This document shows, one piece after another, positions 45,288-53,684 of a DNA stretch of 64,000 nt. Position 1 is the stretch's first letter; every line of letters begins with the position of its first letter. The stretch is from Streptomyces lunaelactis (GTDB taxonomy: Bacteria; Actinomycetota; Actinomycetes; Streptomycetales; Streptomycetaceae). Where the stretch lies: contig NZ_CP026304.1 of assembly GCF_003054555.1 (NCBI RefSeq), forward strand, positions 806,001 through 870,000. Reading direction: 5' to 3'. Made by a program: the position numbers and the translations under genes. The notes beneath the pieces were generated by a model. It had not been told where the DNA came from. It did not search any database and was given only the letters and a program-made list of their open reading frames with translations.

Positions 45288-46679
45288 GTGCACTACTTCT
45301 TCGTCTCGCCCAGCAAGGTCCGGCAGCTCCCGCCTCAGGTTCCCGGTGTGGATCTGGATGCTGTAGCCCTGGTGACGCGGCCGGGCGCGCTGCCGGAGGG
45401 GACGCCGTTCTTCGTCGGGGATGACATGCGGCCGCGTGAGCCGATCACGTCGTACTTCTTTGACCTGGCCAACTACGTGGGCGCGGGGAGCCTGGAAGAC
45501 TACGCCTACGACGTGATGGCGCTCGAGGACTTCCTCGGCACGGTCCTTGATCCGCCTGCCGACCTGCTGTCGGCGACCGAGGACGATCTGGTGGCCTATC
45601 GCCGCTACCGCACGGCGTTGCAGCCGTCGCCGGTGGTTTCGGCGACGTGGCGGCGCAACCGGGTCTCGATCGACGGGTTCTACGACTGGGCGGTGGACAC
45701 CGGCCTGATGGAGGCGCGGCCCTACCGGGTGCGGCGCAACGGACGCGATGCCCTGTCCGGAGGCCCGGTACAGGATCTGGACGTTCGTCGCCTGACCCAC
45801 CGGCAGTGGGTTCTGCTGCACCGTGTGGGGCTGGGCGGCGATCTACTCGATGTCAGCCCCGCCCCGTCATTGCGGGGCGGGGACCGGCTGCGCAACATGG
45901 CCGCCGGCGAGCTCGCGGTCACCAGCGGGATGAGGCTGCGGGAGTTCAGCTGCTCGCTGAACATCGAGGTGGCCGCCCCGCGCCCGGACCGGCAGCCCGC
46001 CACGGTCGAGCTGCAGGCGATCGCGAAATACGGGTTCGCCCGCCAGACGGCCGCCCAGCATCCGGTGCTGCGGTCGCTGGATCTGTACCGGCGCACCGAG
46101 CGGGCCGCCGTGGTGGCCCGCAGCGGGCGCGCCTTGTGGGCGAGGCGGGCGGAGCTGTTCATCGTCGATTCGGTGGATACGGCGCGGATGCGGCTGTCCG
46201 GGTATCTCCATGGAAGGCGGCGGTCGTTCGCGGTGGCGGCGATGCCGGCGGCGCTGCGCCGGATCGCGGTAATCGAGGGCGCGCGGGGCCTGGAGCCGAT
46301 GGCGCTGTTCGTCGGCCGGGGCGGGCGGATGATCGGCAAGTCACGGTGGGAGCAGATTTTCACTGCCGCTTCCGACAGTGCCCGTCGGCTGTCGGCGGAG
46401 TTCGGCGACGTGGTGATGCCACGGCAAGTACGGATCCATGATCTGCGGCACCCCTTCGCGGTCTACATGCTCAAGATCCTCACACTGCAGCTGGTGCGGG
46501 CCGAGAAGGAGCGACTGGCTAGGGGCGGGCCGCAGGCCTACCTCTTTGAGCACATCGCGCGGGCCCCGTTGCTGGTTCCGCAGCGGCTGTTGGGTCACCG
46601 GCATCCGCGCTCGACCATGAAGTACCTGCGCTATCTGGAGGACTTGAGCGCGATCGTGGCCCAAGCTGCGGAGGAGTGA
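45288..46679 (+). CDS. Tyrosine recombinase, probably shortened by a nonsense codon
   Basis: 463-aa site-specific recombinase. It has an N-terminal SAM-like core-binding region (SYFFDLANYVGAGSLEDYAY). The catalytic Arg is near residue 216 (GMRLREF), with HDLRHPFAVYMLK (about 383; His-x-x-Arg) and a late LGHRHPRSTMKYLRY giving the second His and the tyrosine. The GTG at 45288 has AGAGAGG upstream. After the TGA at 46677 the frame stays open for RADRTFADYALLLAGRGG and ends in a TGA overlapping the next ATG, so the original protein was probably longer. All catalytic residues precede the stop. Confidence 0.82.
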   Translation: MHYFFVSPSKVRQLPPQVPGVDLDAVALVTRPGALPEGTPFFVGDDMRPREPITSYFFDLANYVGAGSLEDYAYDVMALEDFLGTVLDPPADLLSATEDDLVAYRRYRTALQPSPVVSATWRRNRVSIDGFYDWAVDTGLMEARPYRVRRNGRDALSGGPVQDLDVRRLTHRQWVLLHRVGLGGDLLDVSPAPSLRGGDRLRNMAAGELAVTSGMRLREFSCSLNIEVAAPRPDRQPATVELQAIAKYGFARQTAAQHPVLRSLDLYRRTERAAVVARSGRALWARRAELFIVDSVDTARMRLSGYLHGRRRSFAVAAMPAALRRIAVIEGARGLEPMALFVGRGGRMIGKSRWEQIFTAASDSARRLSAEFGDVVMPRQVRIHDLRHPFAVYMLKILTLQLVRAEKERLARGGPQAYLFEHIARAPLLVPQRLLGHRHPRSTMKYLRYLEDLSAIVAQAAEE

Positions 46680-46741
46680 ACGCGGGCGGACCGCACGTTC
46701 GCCGACTACGCATTGCTGCTGGCCGGACGCGGGGGTCTGTG

Positions 46742-46972
46742 ATGCCACGGCGAGGACAGCGCACCGCGCATCCGGCGGCCGTCGCCCGAAGGGTGCGGCC
46801 AGCCGAGACGTCCCGTATCGGGGTCCGCCGGATCGTGGTGGAGCGCCGGGGCGGAGAGCGGACGTGGCACATCGACCCGGGAGTATTCGCGTGTTCACTG
46901 CTGGCGGCCCAACTGGCCGACGAGTGGGTGCTTTACGCCGAGGCGACCGGAATCAGGGATCCGGGCGGGCGA
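46742..46972 (+). pseudogene. N-terminal fragment of a second recombinase-like gene
   Basis: ATG at 46742, coupled to the second stop of the upstream recombinase frame (TGATG). It reads IGVRRIVVERRGGERTWHID then GVFACSLLAAQLADEWVLYA, resembling the start of a core-binding domain. Homology stops at about 46972 where a MerR-like remnant begins. The recombinase C-terminus at 49300-49563 could be its other end (inference). Confidence 0.4.
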
Positions 46973-47138
46973 AACTCACGACCCTGAACGAGCAGCTCGC
47001 TGGGCTGCGGGAGCTGAACAAGAAGGTGCTCGCCTTGGCCGACGAGCTGTCCAAGGCACCATCGACACGGTGATGGCCGCTTCGGACGCGGAGCTGGGCC
47101 TGGCGGCGCTGCTCGGTGTGCCGGGGGCGCGGCCGTGA
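46973..47138 (+). pseudogene. MerR-family-like C-terminal remnant, frameshifted
   Basis: Encodes KLTTLNEQLAGLRELNKKVL and ALADELSK. A missing base near 47056 follows, after which the sequence continues as TIDTVMAASDAELGLAALLG. Coiled-coil dimer helix plus the ending look like small MerR-type regulators. No DNA-binding domain is present. The family call is tentative. Confidence 0.4.
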
Positions 47139-47197
47139 CCACGCCTTGTTGCGGGCGCTGCCCCCTCTACGCTGATGCCGGTGCGAAGGAGGCGGAC

Positions 47198-48024
47198 GTG
47201 AAGCGTGCGAGGGCCGCCTGGCTGCTGGAGCAGATGCTTCACCGGCTGGACAGGGACAGCAGTTGGCCCTTGGGCTTGGTGCAGCAGGTATGGCTCTTCG
47301 GGAGTTTCGCCCGGGGTGCTGCGGAGCCGCACGATGTTGACGTTGCTGTCCGTTTCGAGCGCGACGAGCAGATGACTCAGGCCGTCGTCCAGTCCCTGCT
47401 CTCCGGCCGTGCCAACCCCTACGCTCCGCTCCGCCGTGCCCTGGCGGGGTCGTCGCGGGGGCTTCAGTTCCAGTTCGAGGATCAGGCGCGAGAGCAGCTT
47501 GAGACCGAGGGCGTGGCCATGCTCCCGCTGTGGAAGCGCGACGACATGATCGACGCGTTCGCCGGCCTCGACCGCTACATCCCCCGCCCGGTACGGGCGG
47601 ACCTGATCGGGTGGCAGCAGCAAGGACTCATCGCCATCTCCCAGGTGCCGCTGTCCGACGCGCCCGAGGACACCGACCTGCTCGCGGAACCGCAGATGCA
47701 ATGGGCCGTCGGAGAGCGTTGGAAGGATGACAGCCCGCTGCGGCGCGCAGCCCTCGCGGGCCTTGTCCATCTGCACGGCCTTGGCGCCGACTTCGACGAC
47801 GTCGACCTGGCCGGCCAGCGGTTGCCCACCCCGCGTCGCATGGCCGGGCACCGGTCCGAGGCTCGTTGGTCGATCAACACTGGCAGTGGCGCGGTTACTT
47901 CGGCATCCCGCACTGCGTCCCCGGCGGGCGCGCCTGGCTCGAAGTGGTCCAGCCCACCCGCACCCGCCCGCTGAACGCCCTGATGATCCGGCCAGGCGAG
48001 AACGCCGCGGCCTTCCAGGGCTGA
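47198..48024 (+). pseudogene. Nucleotidyltransferase-domain protein, probable frameshift near its 3' part
   Basis: The GTG at 47198 has AAGGAGG 5 bp upstream and a promoter-like TACGCT at about 47168. The N-terminal domain has the pol-beta-type motif VWLFGSFARGAAEPHDVDVAV (Gly-Ser and two catalytic Asp). Near 47865 one base seems lost. The plus-one frame then continues sensibly as LVDQHWQWRGYFGIPHCVPG and ends at 48022 (IRPGENAAAFQG). Without correction the first frame runs to 47974 with low-quality sequence. Role unknown; toxin-antitoxin-like MNT proteins share the motif. Confidence 0.6.
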
Positions 48025-48045
48025 AGAGGCCGGGGCGGGACGTTC

Positions 48046-48525
48046 TCACCACCCTGCCGGGAGCTGGCCCCGCGCCGCGTGGCGGTCTCCGATGCCGCGT
48101 TCCAGGACCGGGCGCGGACGGCGTCCTGGCGGGGGTGGCCGGTAGCCGGGCGGCGGGGCGAAGTGCTCGCAGGCCCCGCCGTACGCGGGGAACGCGGTGC
48201 CGGTCTCCTTCTCCATGGCGGGGAAGAATCGCTTCGCCTCTGGGGACTGGCCGGTGGTCTGCCAGCGGTGGCCGGGCCCGTCGGCAAGCGCCCGGCGGAT
48301 CAGAGATGGAGATCTTGTTGATGCTCCCGACGCGGCAGGTGTCGCACACCATCCACACCAGCGTGCCGATGTCGTACCCCTGGCGGTCGAACATGCGGAT
48401 GCGGCGGTGCCCGGTCGGGCGGCGCGGCGGCCAGAACACGAACCGCACCTCCTGGCGGCGGGTGGTGAGCAGCATCCACCGCCAGCGCAGTGGTGAGAGG
48501 TTCTCGGGCACGGGCGGTGTCACTG
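48046..48525 (-). pseudogene. GNAT acetyltransferase with deleted acetyl-CoA motif
   Basis: The GTG at 48525 begins VTPPVPENLSPLRWRWMLLT, then GTLVWMVCDTCRVGSINKIS reaches beta-strand 4. The conserved Q/RxxGxG/A loop is missing. A frame change joins directly to IRRALADGPGHRWQTTGQSP and EAKRFFPAMEKETGTAF, ending at 48046. The acetyl-CoA-binding loop is therefore gone and the protein cannot be a normal acetyltransferase. Divergent from the HxlR gene. Confidence 0.6.
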
Positions 48526-48656
48526 GCTTCTTAGAACCAGGTCGGCCCGAGCGCTGCGAGCGGCTGCCAGCAGTCGGCCAGGAGCGCGGTGACCTCGCCC
48601 TCGTCGATGCCGCGGGGCCCGATGCCGCGGCGATTGGGCCTGAGCAGGGAGATGCC

Positions 48657-49007
48657 TTGGACGAGAAATGTGCCGACGACGGCTGCCCCGTGGCCCGGGC
48701 GCTAGAGATCCTGGACGGCAGGTGGACGATGCTCGTGATCCGCGACCTGCTCGGCGGCACCAAGCGCTTCTCCGAGCTGCGCAACTCGCTTGCAGGCATC
48801 AGCCCCAAGACCCTCACCGACCGGCTGCGCTCGCTGGAGGAGAACGGGCTGGTCCGGCGCGTCATCCACGCCGAGGTACCCCCGCGCGTGGAGTACACGC
48901 TGACCGACACGGGCCTCGGCCTCGAACCCGCCATTCGCGCACTGGGCGCTTGGGGTGCCACGGTGGCGTCAGCACCGGCAGGAACTCCCACGACTGGCGT
49001 CAAGTAG
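48657..49007 (+). CDS. HxlR-family transcriptional regulator
   Basis: 116-aa winged helix regulator, intact. N-terminal Cys (CADDGCPVARALEILDGRWT), recognition helix region KRFSELRNSLAGISPKTLTD, wing VIHAEVPPRVEYTLTDTG. The conserved cysteine near the N-terminus is the redox or quinone-sensing residue in some HxlR proteins. The TTG at 48657 with AGGGAG upstream gives the normal family length. It lies alone among remnants inside the putative element; its target is unknown. Confidence 0.82.
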   Translation: MDEKCADDGCPVARALEILDGRWTMLVIRDLLGGTKRFSELRNSLAGISPKTLTDRLRSLEENGLVRRVIHAEVPPRVEYTLTDTGLGLEPAIRALGAWGATVASAPAGTPTTGVK

Positions 49008-49044
49008 TTGGCCCGGGGCACCGACCTGCGAGACCGGGCGCCGC

Positions 49045-49245
49045 GGCCGCAAGAGAGCCCTGATCGCCGTCGGCCATTCACTCCTGGTCGTTGTCTGGCA
49101 CCTGCTCAACGAACCCGAGACTCCGTACACCGACCTCGGCTCCGTCTACCACCAGCACCTCGTCGATCCCACCCGCCGGACCCGCGACCTGGTCCGCCAG
49201 CTCAAGGCCCTCGGCCACGACGTCACCCTCGCGCCGGCAGCCTGA
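49045..49245 (+). pseudogene. IS110-type transposase C-terminal remnant
   Basis: KRALIAVGHSLLVVVWHLLN followed by DPTRRTRDLVRQLKALGHDV is typical of the end of IS110/transposase_20 proteins. No DEDD catalytic domain precedes it. Confidence 0.65.
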
Positions 49246-49299
49246 CCAGCAACTCCGTCCAACCCCTGGCCAACGATGGGCGCAGCCTGGCCCGGTGCG

Positions 49300-49563
49300 G
49301 GGAGATTTTCCGTTCAGGCACTTTACGCTCTCGCGGCCCTGGTCAACGATCTCGGCGTCCGCACGACCGCTGGCCGGGCGGCGGCCATCCGCCAGCGCGT
49401 CCTGGAGCTGCCCGCTCCCGTCGTCGCCGATGCCCTCGGCTACCACCAGGTGACCACAGCCAAGCTCGCGGCCGAAGCCGGAGGCACCTGGAGCCGGTAC
49501 GCACCCGGGGACCACACACGGTCACCAGCGGGCTGGGTTCCTCGGGGAACTGGCCACAGTTGA
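49300..49563 (+). pseudogene. Tyrosine-recombinase-like C-terminal remnant
   Basis: Reads FSVQALYALAALVNDLGVRT then AIRQRVLELPAPVVADALGY and GGTWSRYAPGDHTR, the C-terminal end (including the YAPGDH tyrosine region) of large actinobacterial recombinases. No start or N-terminal half is present here. It could be the far end of the truncated gene at 46742. Confidence 0.55.
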
Positions 49564-49568
49564 ATACG

Positions 49569-49675
49569 CGAGCTCACCAGTACCAAGGCTATCTACGACC
49601 CCAACGGCATGGGCGCGATGTTCTTCGCCGCCCTGGCCGTCGCCGCCCAGCTCGACCGCAACTACATCCGGCGAC
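49569..49675 (+). pseudogene. Serine recombinase (resolvase) fragment
   Basis: ELTSTKAIYDPNGMGAMFFA followed by ALAVAAQLDRNYIR matches the end of the catalytic domain and start of the E-helix of Pin-type serine recombinases. Both sides are missing. Confidence 0.6.
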
Positions 49676-49799
49676 CTAAAGCTCCAGAAACGCATCATGG
49701 CAGGCCGTGCCAGCGTCCCACTTCTCCGCCACCGAGTAGTGCTGATCGCCCACCTACGCCGCCGGTGCGGCCTGCTTTTGATGTGGTGACAACAGGCTT

Positions 49800-49868
49800 G
49801 AGCCGCTGGTGTCGTCCGATGCCGAGCGTCGGATGTTGCAAGGGTGGACCAGGGCCTCGTGTCAGTAG
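49800..49868 (+). pseudogene. IS630-type transposase N-terminal fragment
   Basis: EPLVSSDAERRMLQGWTRAS resembles the helix-turn-helix start of IS630-family transposases (LVLSDEERRxLExWxRR). It ends at a stop overlapping the 3' end of the adjacent binding-protein gene. Very short, so modest confidence. Confidence 0.4.
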
Positions 49869-50785
49869 TGCTCGACCACCGGCGCCCCGTTGTACTTCGA
49901 GCCGGAAAGGCCCAGCGTCGCCGCGTACGCCCTCTTGTGGTCGCCGTTCTCGTCGTGCGCCTCGAGCGCGTCCGTCACCGCTTCACGCAGCGCCTTGTCG
50001 TCCTTGTTCATGCCGATGCCGTAGGGCTCCTCGGTGAACGGGTTGCCGACGACCTTCAGCTTGTCCGGGCGCTGGGCGGCGTAGCCCATGAGGATGGCGT
50101 CGTCCGTGGTGACGGCGTCGATCCTCTTGTCGAGCAGTAGCTGGACGCACTCCGTGTCTTTGGTGGTCTCGACCGTCGTCGTGTTGTAGTCGGGCTTCTT
50201 GATCTCCCGGAGGGTGGTCGATCCCTTGACCGAGCAGACCTTCTTGCCCTCCAGGGAGTACGGGCCCCCGATCGTGCTGTCGTTCTTGCGGACCAGGAGG
50301 TCGGCGCCGGCCCTGTAGTACGGGCCGGCGAAGCCCACCTTCTTCTTGCGTTCGTCGTTGATCGTGTACGTGCCGACGTACAGGTCGACCTGGCCGCTGG
50401 AGATGGCGGCCTCACGGTTCTTCGTGTCGACCGTCTTGAACTCGATCTTGTCGGGCGAGAACCCGAGATCCGCCGCGACCATCTTGGCGATCTCGATGTC
50501 GAAGCCGGAGCGCCTGCCGTCCTTCTCCTCGAACCCGAGGAACGGCTGGTCGCTATGGGCGCCGATGACGAGCTTGCCGGTCTTCTGCGCCTTCTTCAGC
50601 GTGGCGGATTCGATCTTGACGTTCTTGGCGACCGCGTACGTTGGCAGCCGCGGGTGGTTTCCGTTCGAGCTGCTGGTGGGCTCGTCACCGGAGGCATTGC
50701 CGGACTCTCCGCTGCAGGCGGTGGCGGTGAGGGCGACCGACAGCACAGTGATCGTTGCGAAGGCGGCGGACTTGGAAAGTTTCAT
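49862..50785 (-). CDS. Glutamate-type ABC substrate-binding lipoprotein, orphan
   Basis: 307 aa. A signal peptide ends at the lipobox LTATAC. The SBP_bac_3 fold has GKLVIGAHSDQPFLGFEEKD, SGFDIEIAKMVAADLGF, and VDLYVGTYTINDERKKKVGF. It resembles GluB-type glutamate-binding proteins. The ATG at 50785 has GAGGA 8 bp upstream; the open frame beyond is not coding. No permease or ATPase gene adjoins it, so it must borrow partners or act as a sensor. Confidence 0.88.
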   Translation of the reverse strand: MKLSKSAAFATITVLSVALTATACSGESGNASGDEPTSSSNGNHPRLPTYAVAKNVKIESATLKKAQKTGKLVIGAHSDQPFLGFEEKDGRRSGFDIEIAKMVAADLGFSPDKIEFKTVDTKNREAAISSGQVDLYVGTYTINDERKKKVGFAGPYYRAGADLLVRKNDSTIGGPYSLEGKKVCSVKGSTTLREIKKPDYNTTTVETTKDTECVQLLLDKRIDAVTTDDAILMGYAAQRPDKLKVVGNPFTEEPYGIGMNKDDKALREAVTDALEAHDENGDHKRAYAATLGLSGSKYNGAPVVEHY

Positions 50786-51043
50786 AATACAACGTCCTCT
50801 ATTTTTTCCGACAGGTTGGGCAGCCTGCGTCCCGAGACCCATCCCGCCGAGCAGGGCCCGCGCCGCGGTCCTGCCGATCGGTGCCTGACGGTTGGGCCTG
50901 GTCAAGCCTCTTGCCGAGCTGTATGGCTCGGCAACAGCGGCCTGGCGTTCGATCAGTTGCCGGGCGGCGGCTGTGCCGTTGCGCCAGCCTTCTGCATGGG
51001 CGGCATTGACGATATTCCGGCGGATGCCGTTCTGTCATGGTGG

Positions 51044-51431
51044 TCAGTCCTCCGCCAGCAGTTCCAGGAGGTCCTGGGTGACCAGCGCGAGCCTCCGGAG
51101 ATGTCCGCGGGCCGGTAGGAAGTCTCCAGGCGAGTCCTCCGCCCGGAGAGCCCGTGCCTGCCCGATCGCGGGAGGCTTTGGCGCCGGGCTGGTGATGGCG
51201 ATGCGCCAGGACTATGGCCACCAGTTGGATGAGCGCTCCCTGGAGCCTTTGGGTCAGCTCCTTGATCTGGCCCATGGCCGGAGCGGCGTCCTGGCCGAGT
51301 ACCGCTTCGAGGTGGTCGTAGAAGGAGTCCACGTCGACACCGTCCAGCCAGAGGGAGATGCGAAGACCGGTCAGAACCCGCTCGACATCGTGGCGGCTGA
51401 TCTCGCACTGCTGTTCCGGCTGCGCTGTCAC
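51044..51431 (-). pseudogene. DUF6415-like protein, frameshifted
   Basis: The GTG at 51431 overlaps the stop of the ATP-binding protein gene (GTGA). The N-terminal part reads ISRHDVERVLTGLRISLWLD and MGQIKELTQRLQGALIQLVA. Around 51195 the frame must shift to continue as IGQARALRAEDSPGDFLPAR then LRRLALVTQDLLELLAED, stop at 51044. The size and helix pattern resemble the small Streptomyces DUF6415 proteins. The call depends on the shift being real. Confidence 0.5.
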
Positions 51432-51958
51432 TGGGACCTCGCTGCCGTGGGCGCGGTGAGGGTGCACCAGGTATGCCTTCCGTCCTCGCTGACCCCCCAC
51501 GAGTGCGCGGTGGCGGCGACGATGGTCATGCCCCGGCCGCTTTCGTCGTCCGGCCCCGCCGCGCGCACGTACGGCCGGACCGGCGATCCGTCATAGACCT
51601 CGATCCGCACCTCACCCGCGCTGTGGATCACGCGGAAGGCGAACTCCGGGCCCTGGCCGTGGAGAAGCGCATTGGTCACCAGCTCGGTGATCAGCAGGAC
51701 GGCACTGTCAGCGAGACCGTCCAAATTCCACCGGTTCAGCTGCGCGCGGGCGATCCGCCGGAGCTGGCCAGGCCGCTTCAGATCCTGGGCGGTCGGCTCG
51801 TCACCCGGGCGTGAGGAGCGTGCGATGGCCACCTCGATCCCGTTGAGCACCGCCTCGGCGTCGACCGGAGCGGTGCCACGGCTCGGGGCCGCGAGGCGCT
51901 GGGCGACATCGTCGGTGGAAGGCGTCGCCACGGCCCACTGGTTGGCATCGACGGTCAT
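51428..51958 (-). CDS. Anti-sigma-factor-like ATP-binding protein
   Basis: 176-aa single HATPase_c domain. N-box VLLITELVTNALLHGQGP, GRGMTIVAATAHSWGV for the ATP lid and G-box. Similar to the many RsbW/AbaA-type ATPases of Streptomyces. The ATG at 51958 overlaps the stop of a 44-aa ORF (ATGA-type coupling), and the stop overlaps the DUF6415-like start. The three form a coupled cassette. Confidence 0.88.
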   Translation of the reverse strand: MTVDANQWAVATPSTDDVAQRLAAPSRGTAPVDAEAVLNGIEVAIARSSRPGDEPTAQDLKRPGQLRRIARAQLNRWNLDGLADSAVLLITELVTNALLHGQGPEFAFRVIHSAGEVRIEVYDGSPVRPYVRAAGPDDESGRGMTIVAATAHSWGVSEDGRHTWCTLTAPTAARSQ

Positions 51959-52092
51959 CAGCGAACCCCAGGCCCGCGGCCGCCGGAGGCGTTCGGCACG
52001 GCACTCTCCCTCAACGCGGCCACCGCATTCCCTGCCAGCGGCATGCCGGTGGTGGGCGGGGCGAAGGCGTTGTCACTGACAGCGTCCGTCAT
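51958..52092 (-). CDS. 44-aa uncharacterised ORF
   Basis: ATG at 52092 with GGGGAGG 7 bp upstream. The peptide begins MTDAVSDNAFAPPTTGMPLA and continues GNAVAALRESAVPNASGGRG. Its TGA overlaps the next gene's ATG, arguing for translation. It has no cysteine and one short hydrophobic stretch. Function unknown; small leader proteins are common in such regulator cassettes. Confidence 0.55.
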   Translation of the reverse strand: MTDAVSDNAFAPPTTGMPLAGNAVAALRESAVPNASGGRGPGVR

Positions 52093-52133
52093 GATGATCC
52101 TCCCCTGACCGGTCGTCATCTCTGTGGGTGAGG

Positions 52134-52384
52134 TCAGAGTTCGTAGATACGTCCGGTCTGGGCGCCTTCGATGGAGCGGACGTATGCCTGGGCGACGTTT
52201 GCGAGGTCGACGGAGCCGTAGCCGGGGAAGTAGTCCCCGTAGTCGGGCAGGGATTGGGTGAAGACGTTGGGGCTGACGGCGTTGATCCGCTGCGGTGCGA
52301 TTTCGATGGCCGCAGCGCGGACGAAGGCTTCTACGGCGCCGTTGGCCAGCGCGGTGGCGGCGCTGGTGCGGACGGGTTCGCGCA
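52134..52384 (-). pseudogene. Short-chain dehydrogenase C-terminal fragment
   Basis: Reads PVRTSAATALANGAVEAFVR then AAIEIAPQRINAVSPNVFTQ and ends IEGAQTGRIYEL. This is the late part of an SDR (RINAVSP). The Rossmann NAD motif and catalytic tyrosine are absent. It joins a different N-terminal fragment at about 52385. Confidence 0.6.
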
Positions 52385-52537
52385 CGGGGATGCCAGGTGC
52401 TGCATGAGGCGCACGTGCGGGCGTCCCGCGTCGTCGGCGCTGGCGAGAGAGCCGTAGGGGTTTCTCCTGGCCGTGCCCACCGCGAGCGCGAGGAGACCGG
52501 TGGGCTGTTGAATATCAGGCTGCTGCGCTGTGGTCAT
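52385..52537 (-). pseudogene. N-terminal fragment, possibly of a split-barrel flavoprotein
   Basis: ATG at 52537. It reads MTTAQQPDIQQPTGLLALAV and YGSLASADDAGRPHVRLMQH. DDAGRPHVR is common near the start of FMN-binding split-barrel enzymes, but the match is short. It breaks where the SDR fragment begins. Confidence 0.3.
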
Positions 52538-52562
52538 CGAAGCGGTCCTCTCCATGCTGGCG

Positions 52563-53684
52563 TTACCGGCGTTGCCGTCTTATCTGTTCAGTGCGGTGTG
52601 CGTGCGGGCGGTGTTCGCGCGGCTGCCCCTTTTCCTCAGGAGCTGGCGGTACGGCGGAGAAGTCTGAGGTCAGTGCACCGGCAGCTCTCAGACTGCCGAC
52701 CATGGTCATGCCGCTTAGTACGGGCCTGCTGGCGAACTCGGTGAGGACACCTCGGTCGACTCCACACAGTGCCAGAGCAGCCGCGACCACCGGCATCAGG
52801 GCGCGATCGCCACCGTCAGCGATCTTCACGCCGACCGCTCGGCCATCGGGCAGTGCCGCTACCTGGATCCCTTCGAATCCGTCGTTGGCCAACAGGCCTG
52901 GGACGGCTCTCATCAGCCGCGCCACATCCCGCCAACTCCCGGAAGCCATCTCCGGATGGTTGCGTATGGCGTTGGAGACCGCCGCCTCTTCAGTTCCCGG
53001 GTCCGCAGAGGCAATCTGGGCCACCGCTCGAGTGAGGCCTTCCAGTGAAACAGAGAAGAGCGGTGCTCCACACTCGTCGACCGTCACCCGCGCGATGCGC
53101 TCGCCCGTCAGATCCTCCACCGCCTCGGCGATCGACTGCTGCAGCGGATGCCCAGAATCGAGGTAATCGTCGAGCGGCCAGCCCCTGGCCTGGGCCGTCA
53201 CCAACATGGCTGCATGCGTGCCGGATCCGTTCTGCGCGAGCCGGGACAAGCCGCGACCACAACGGACCCACGCCTCGCGCACCGCGGGATCGCAAGGCCA
53301 GTCAGGCGCATTGCGCAGGTCGGCTTCGGCCAGCCCCGCAAAGTCCAATATGCCCTGGACGCCGACGAGATGGCGCTCTTCGCCCGAGTGACTTGCCACA
53401 GCCAGCGCCAGCAATTCGTCGTCCAGCGACAGCCCGGCGCGCAGCATGCCCACGACCTGGACCGGCTTGAGCGCGGAGCATGGGTAGAACGCCGCCTCGA
53501 TGTCGCCGGCCTGGAAAGCAACGCCACCGTCGGCGGATAGCACGACGACCGAGCCGTGATGCACGCCCTCGACGATGTCCCCGCGCACCACATGGGCGAG
53601 CGGGACATGGCGGGGCTCACGAATTACAGCCGTCTTTTGCGGTCTACGTTCCGGGGAGCTGGTCTCCTCTACGGGCTGAGTCAC
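52563..53684 (-). CDS. Asparaginase (Rhizobium etli AnsA/ReAV type) with altered zinc-site residues
   Basis: 373 aa. Family of class 3 L-asparaginases with a serine beta-lactamase-like fold. Nucleophile motif SxxK in YPCSALKPVQVVG; second Ser in AVASHSGEERHL; late Lys in VGVKIADGGDRA. In the reference enzyme a zinc is held by Cys and Lys of an NCSGKH motif plus a later Cys. Here the motif is NGSGTH (Gly and Thr instead), while the later Cys remains (DECGAP). Catalysis may persist without the metal. The GTG at 53684 has GGAAGG 6 bp upstream. A basic tail of about 25 residues extends the C-terminus. Confidence 0.85.
   Translation of the reverse strand: MTQPVEETSSPERRPQKTAVIREPRHVPLAHVVRGDIVEGVHHGSVVVLSADGGVAFQAGDIEAAFYPCSALKPVQVVGMLRAGLSLDDELLALAVASHSGEERHLVGVQGILDFAGLAEADLRNAPDWPCDPAVREAWVRCGRGLSRLAQNGSGTHAAMLVTAQARGWPLDDYLDSGHPLQQSIAEAVEDLTGERIARVTVDECGAPLFSVSLEGLTRAVAQIASADPGTEEAAVSNAIRNHPEMASGSWRDVARLMRAVPGLLANDGFEGIQVAALPDGRAVGVKIADGGDRALMPVVAAALALCGVDRGVLTEFASRPVLSGMTMVGSLRAAGALTSDFSAVPPAPEEKGQPREHRPHAHRTEQIRRQRR

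Noticed and set aside
50799..51038. 79-codon Cys/Arg-rich frame after the DUF6415-like gene
   Set aside because: Strong Arg bias typical of shadow frames, no ribosome site; not enough support.
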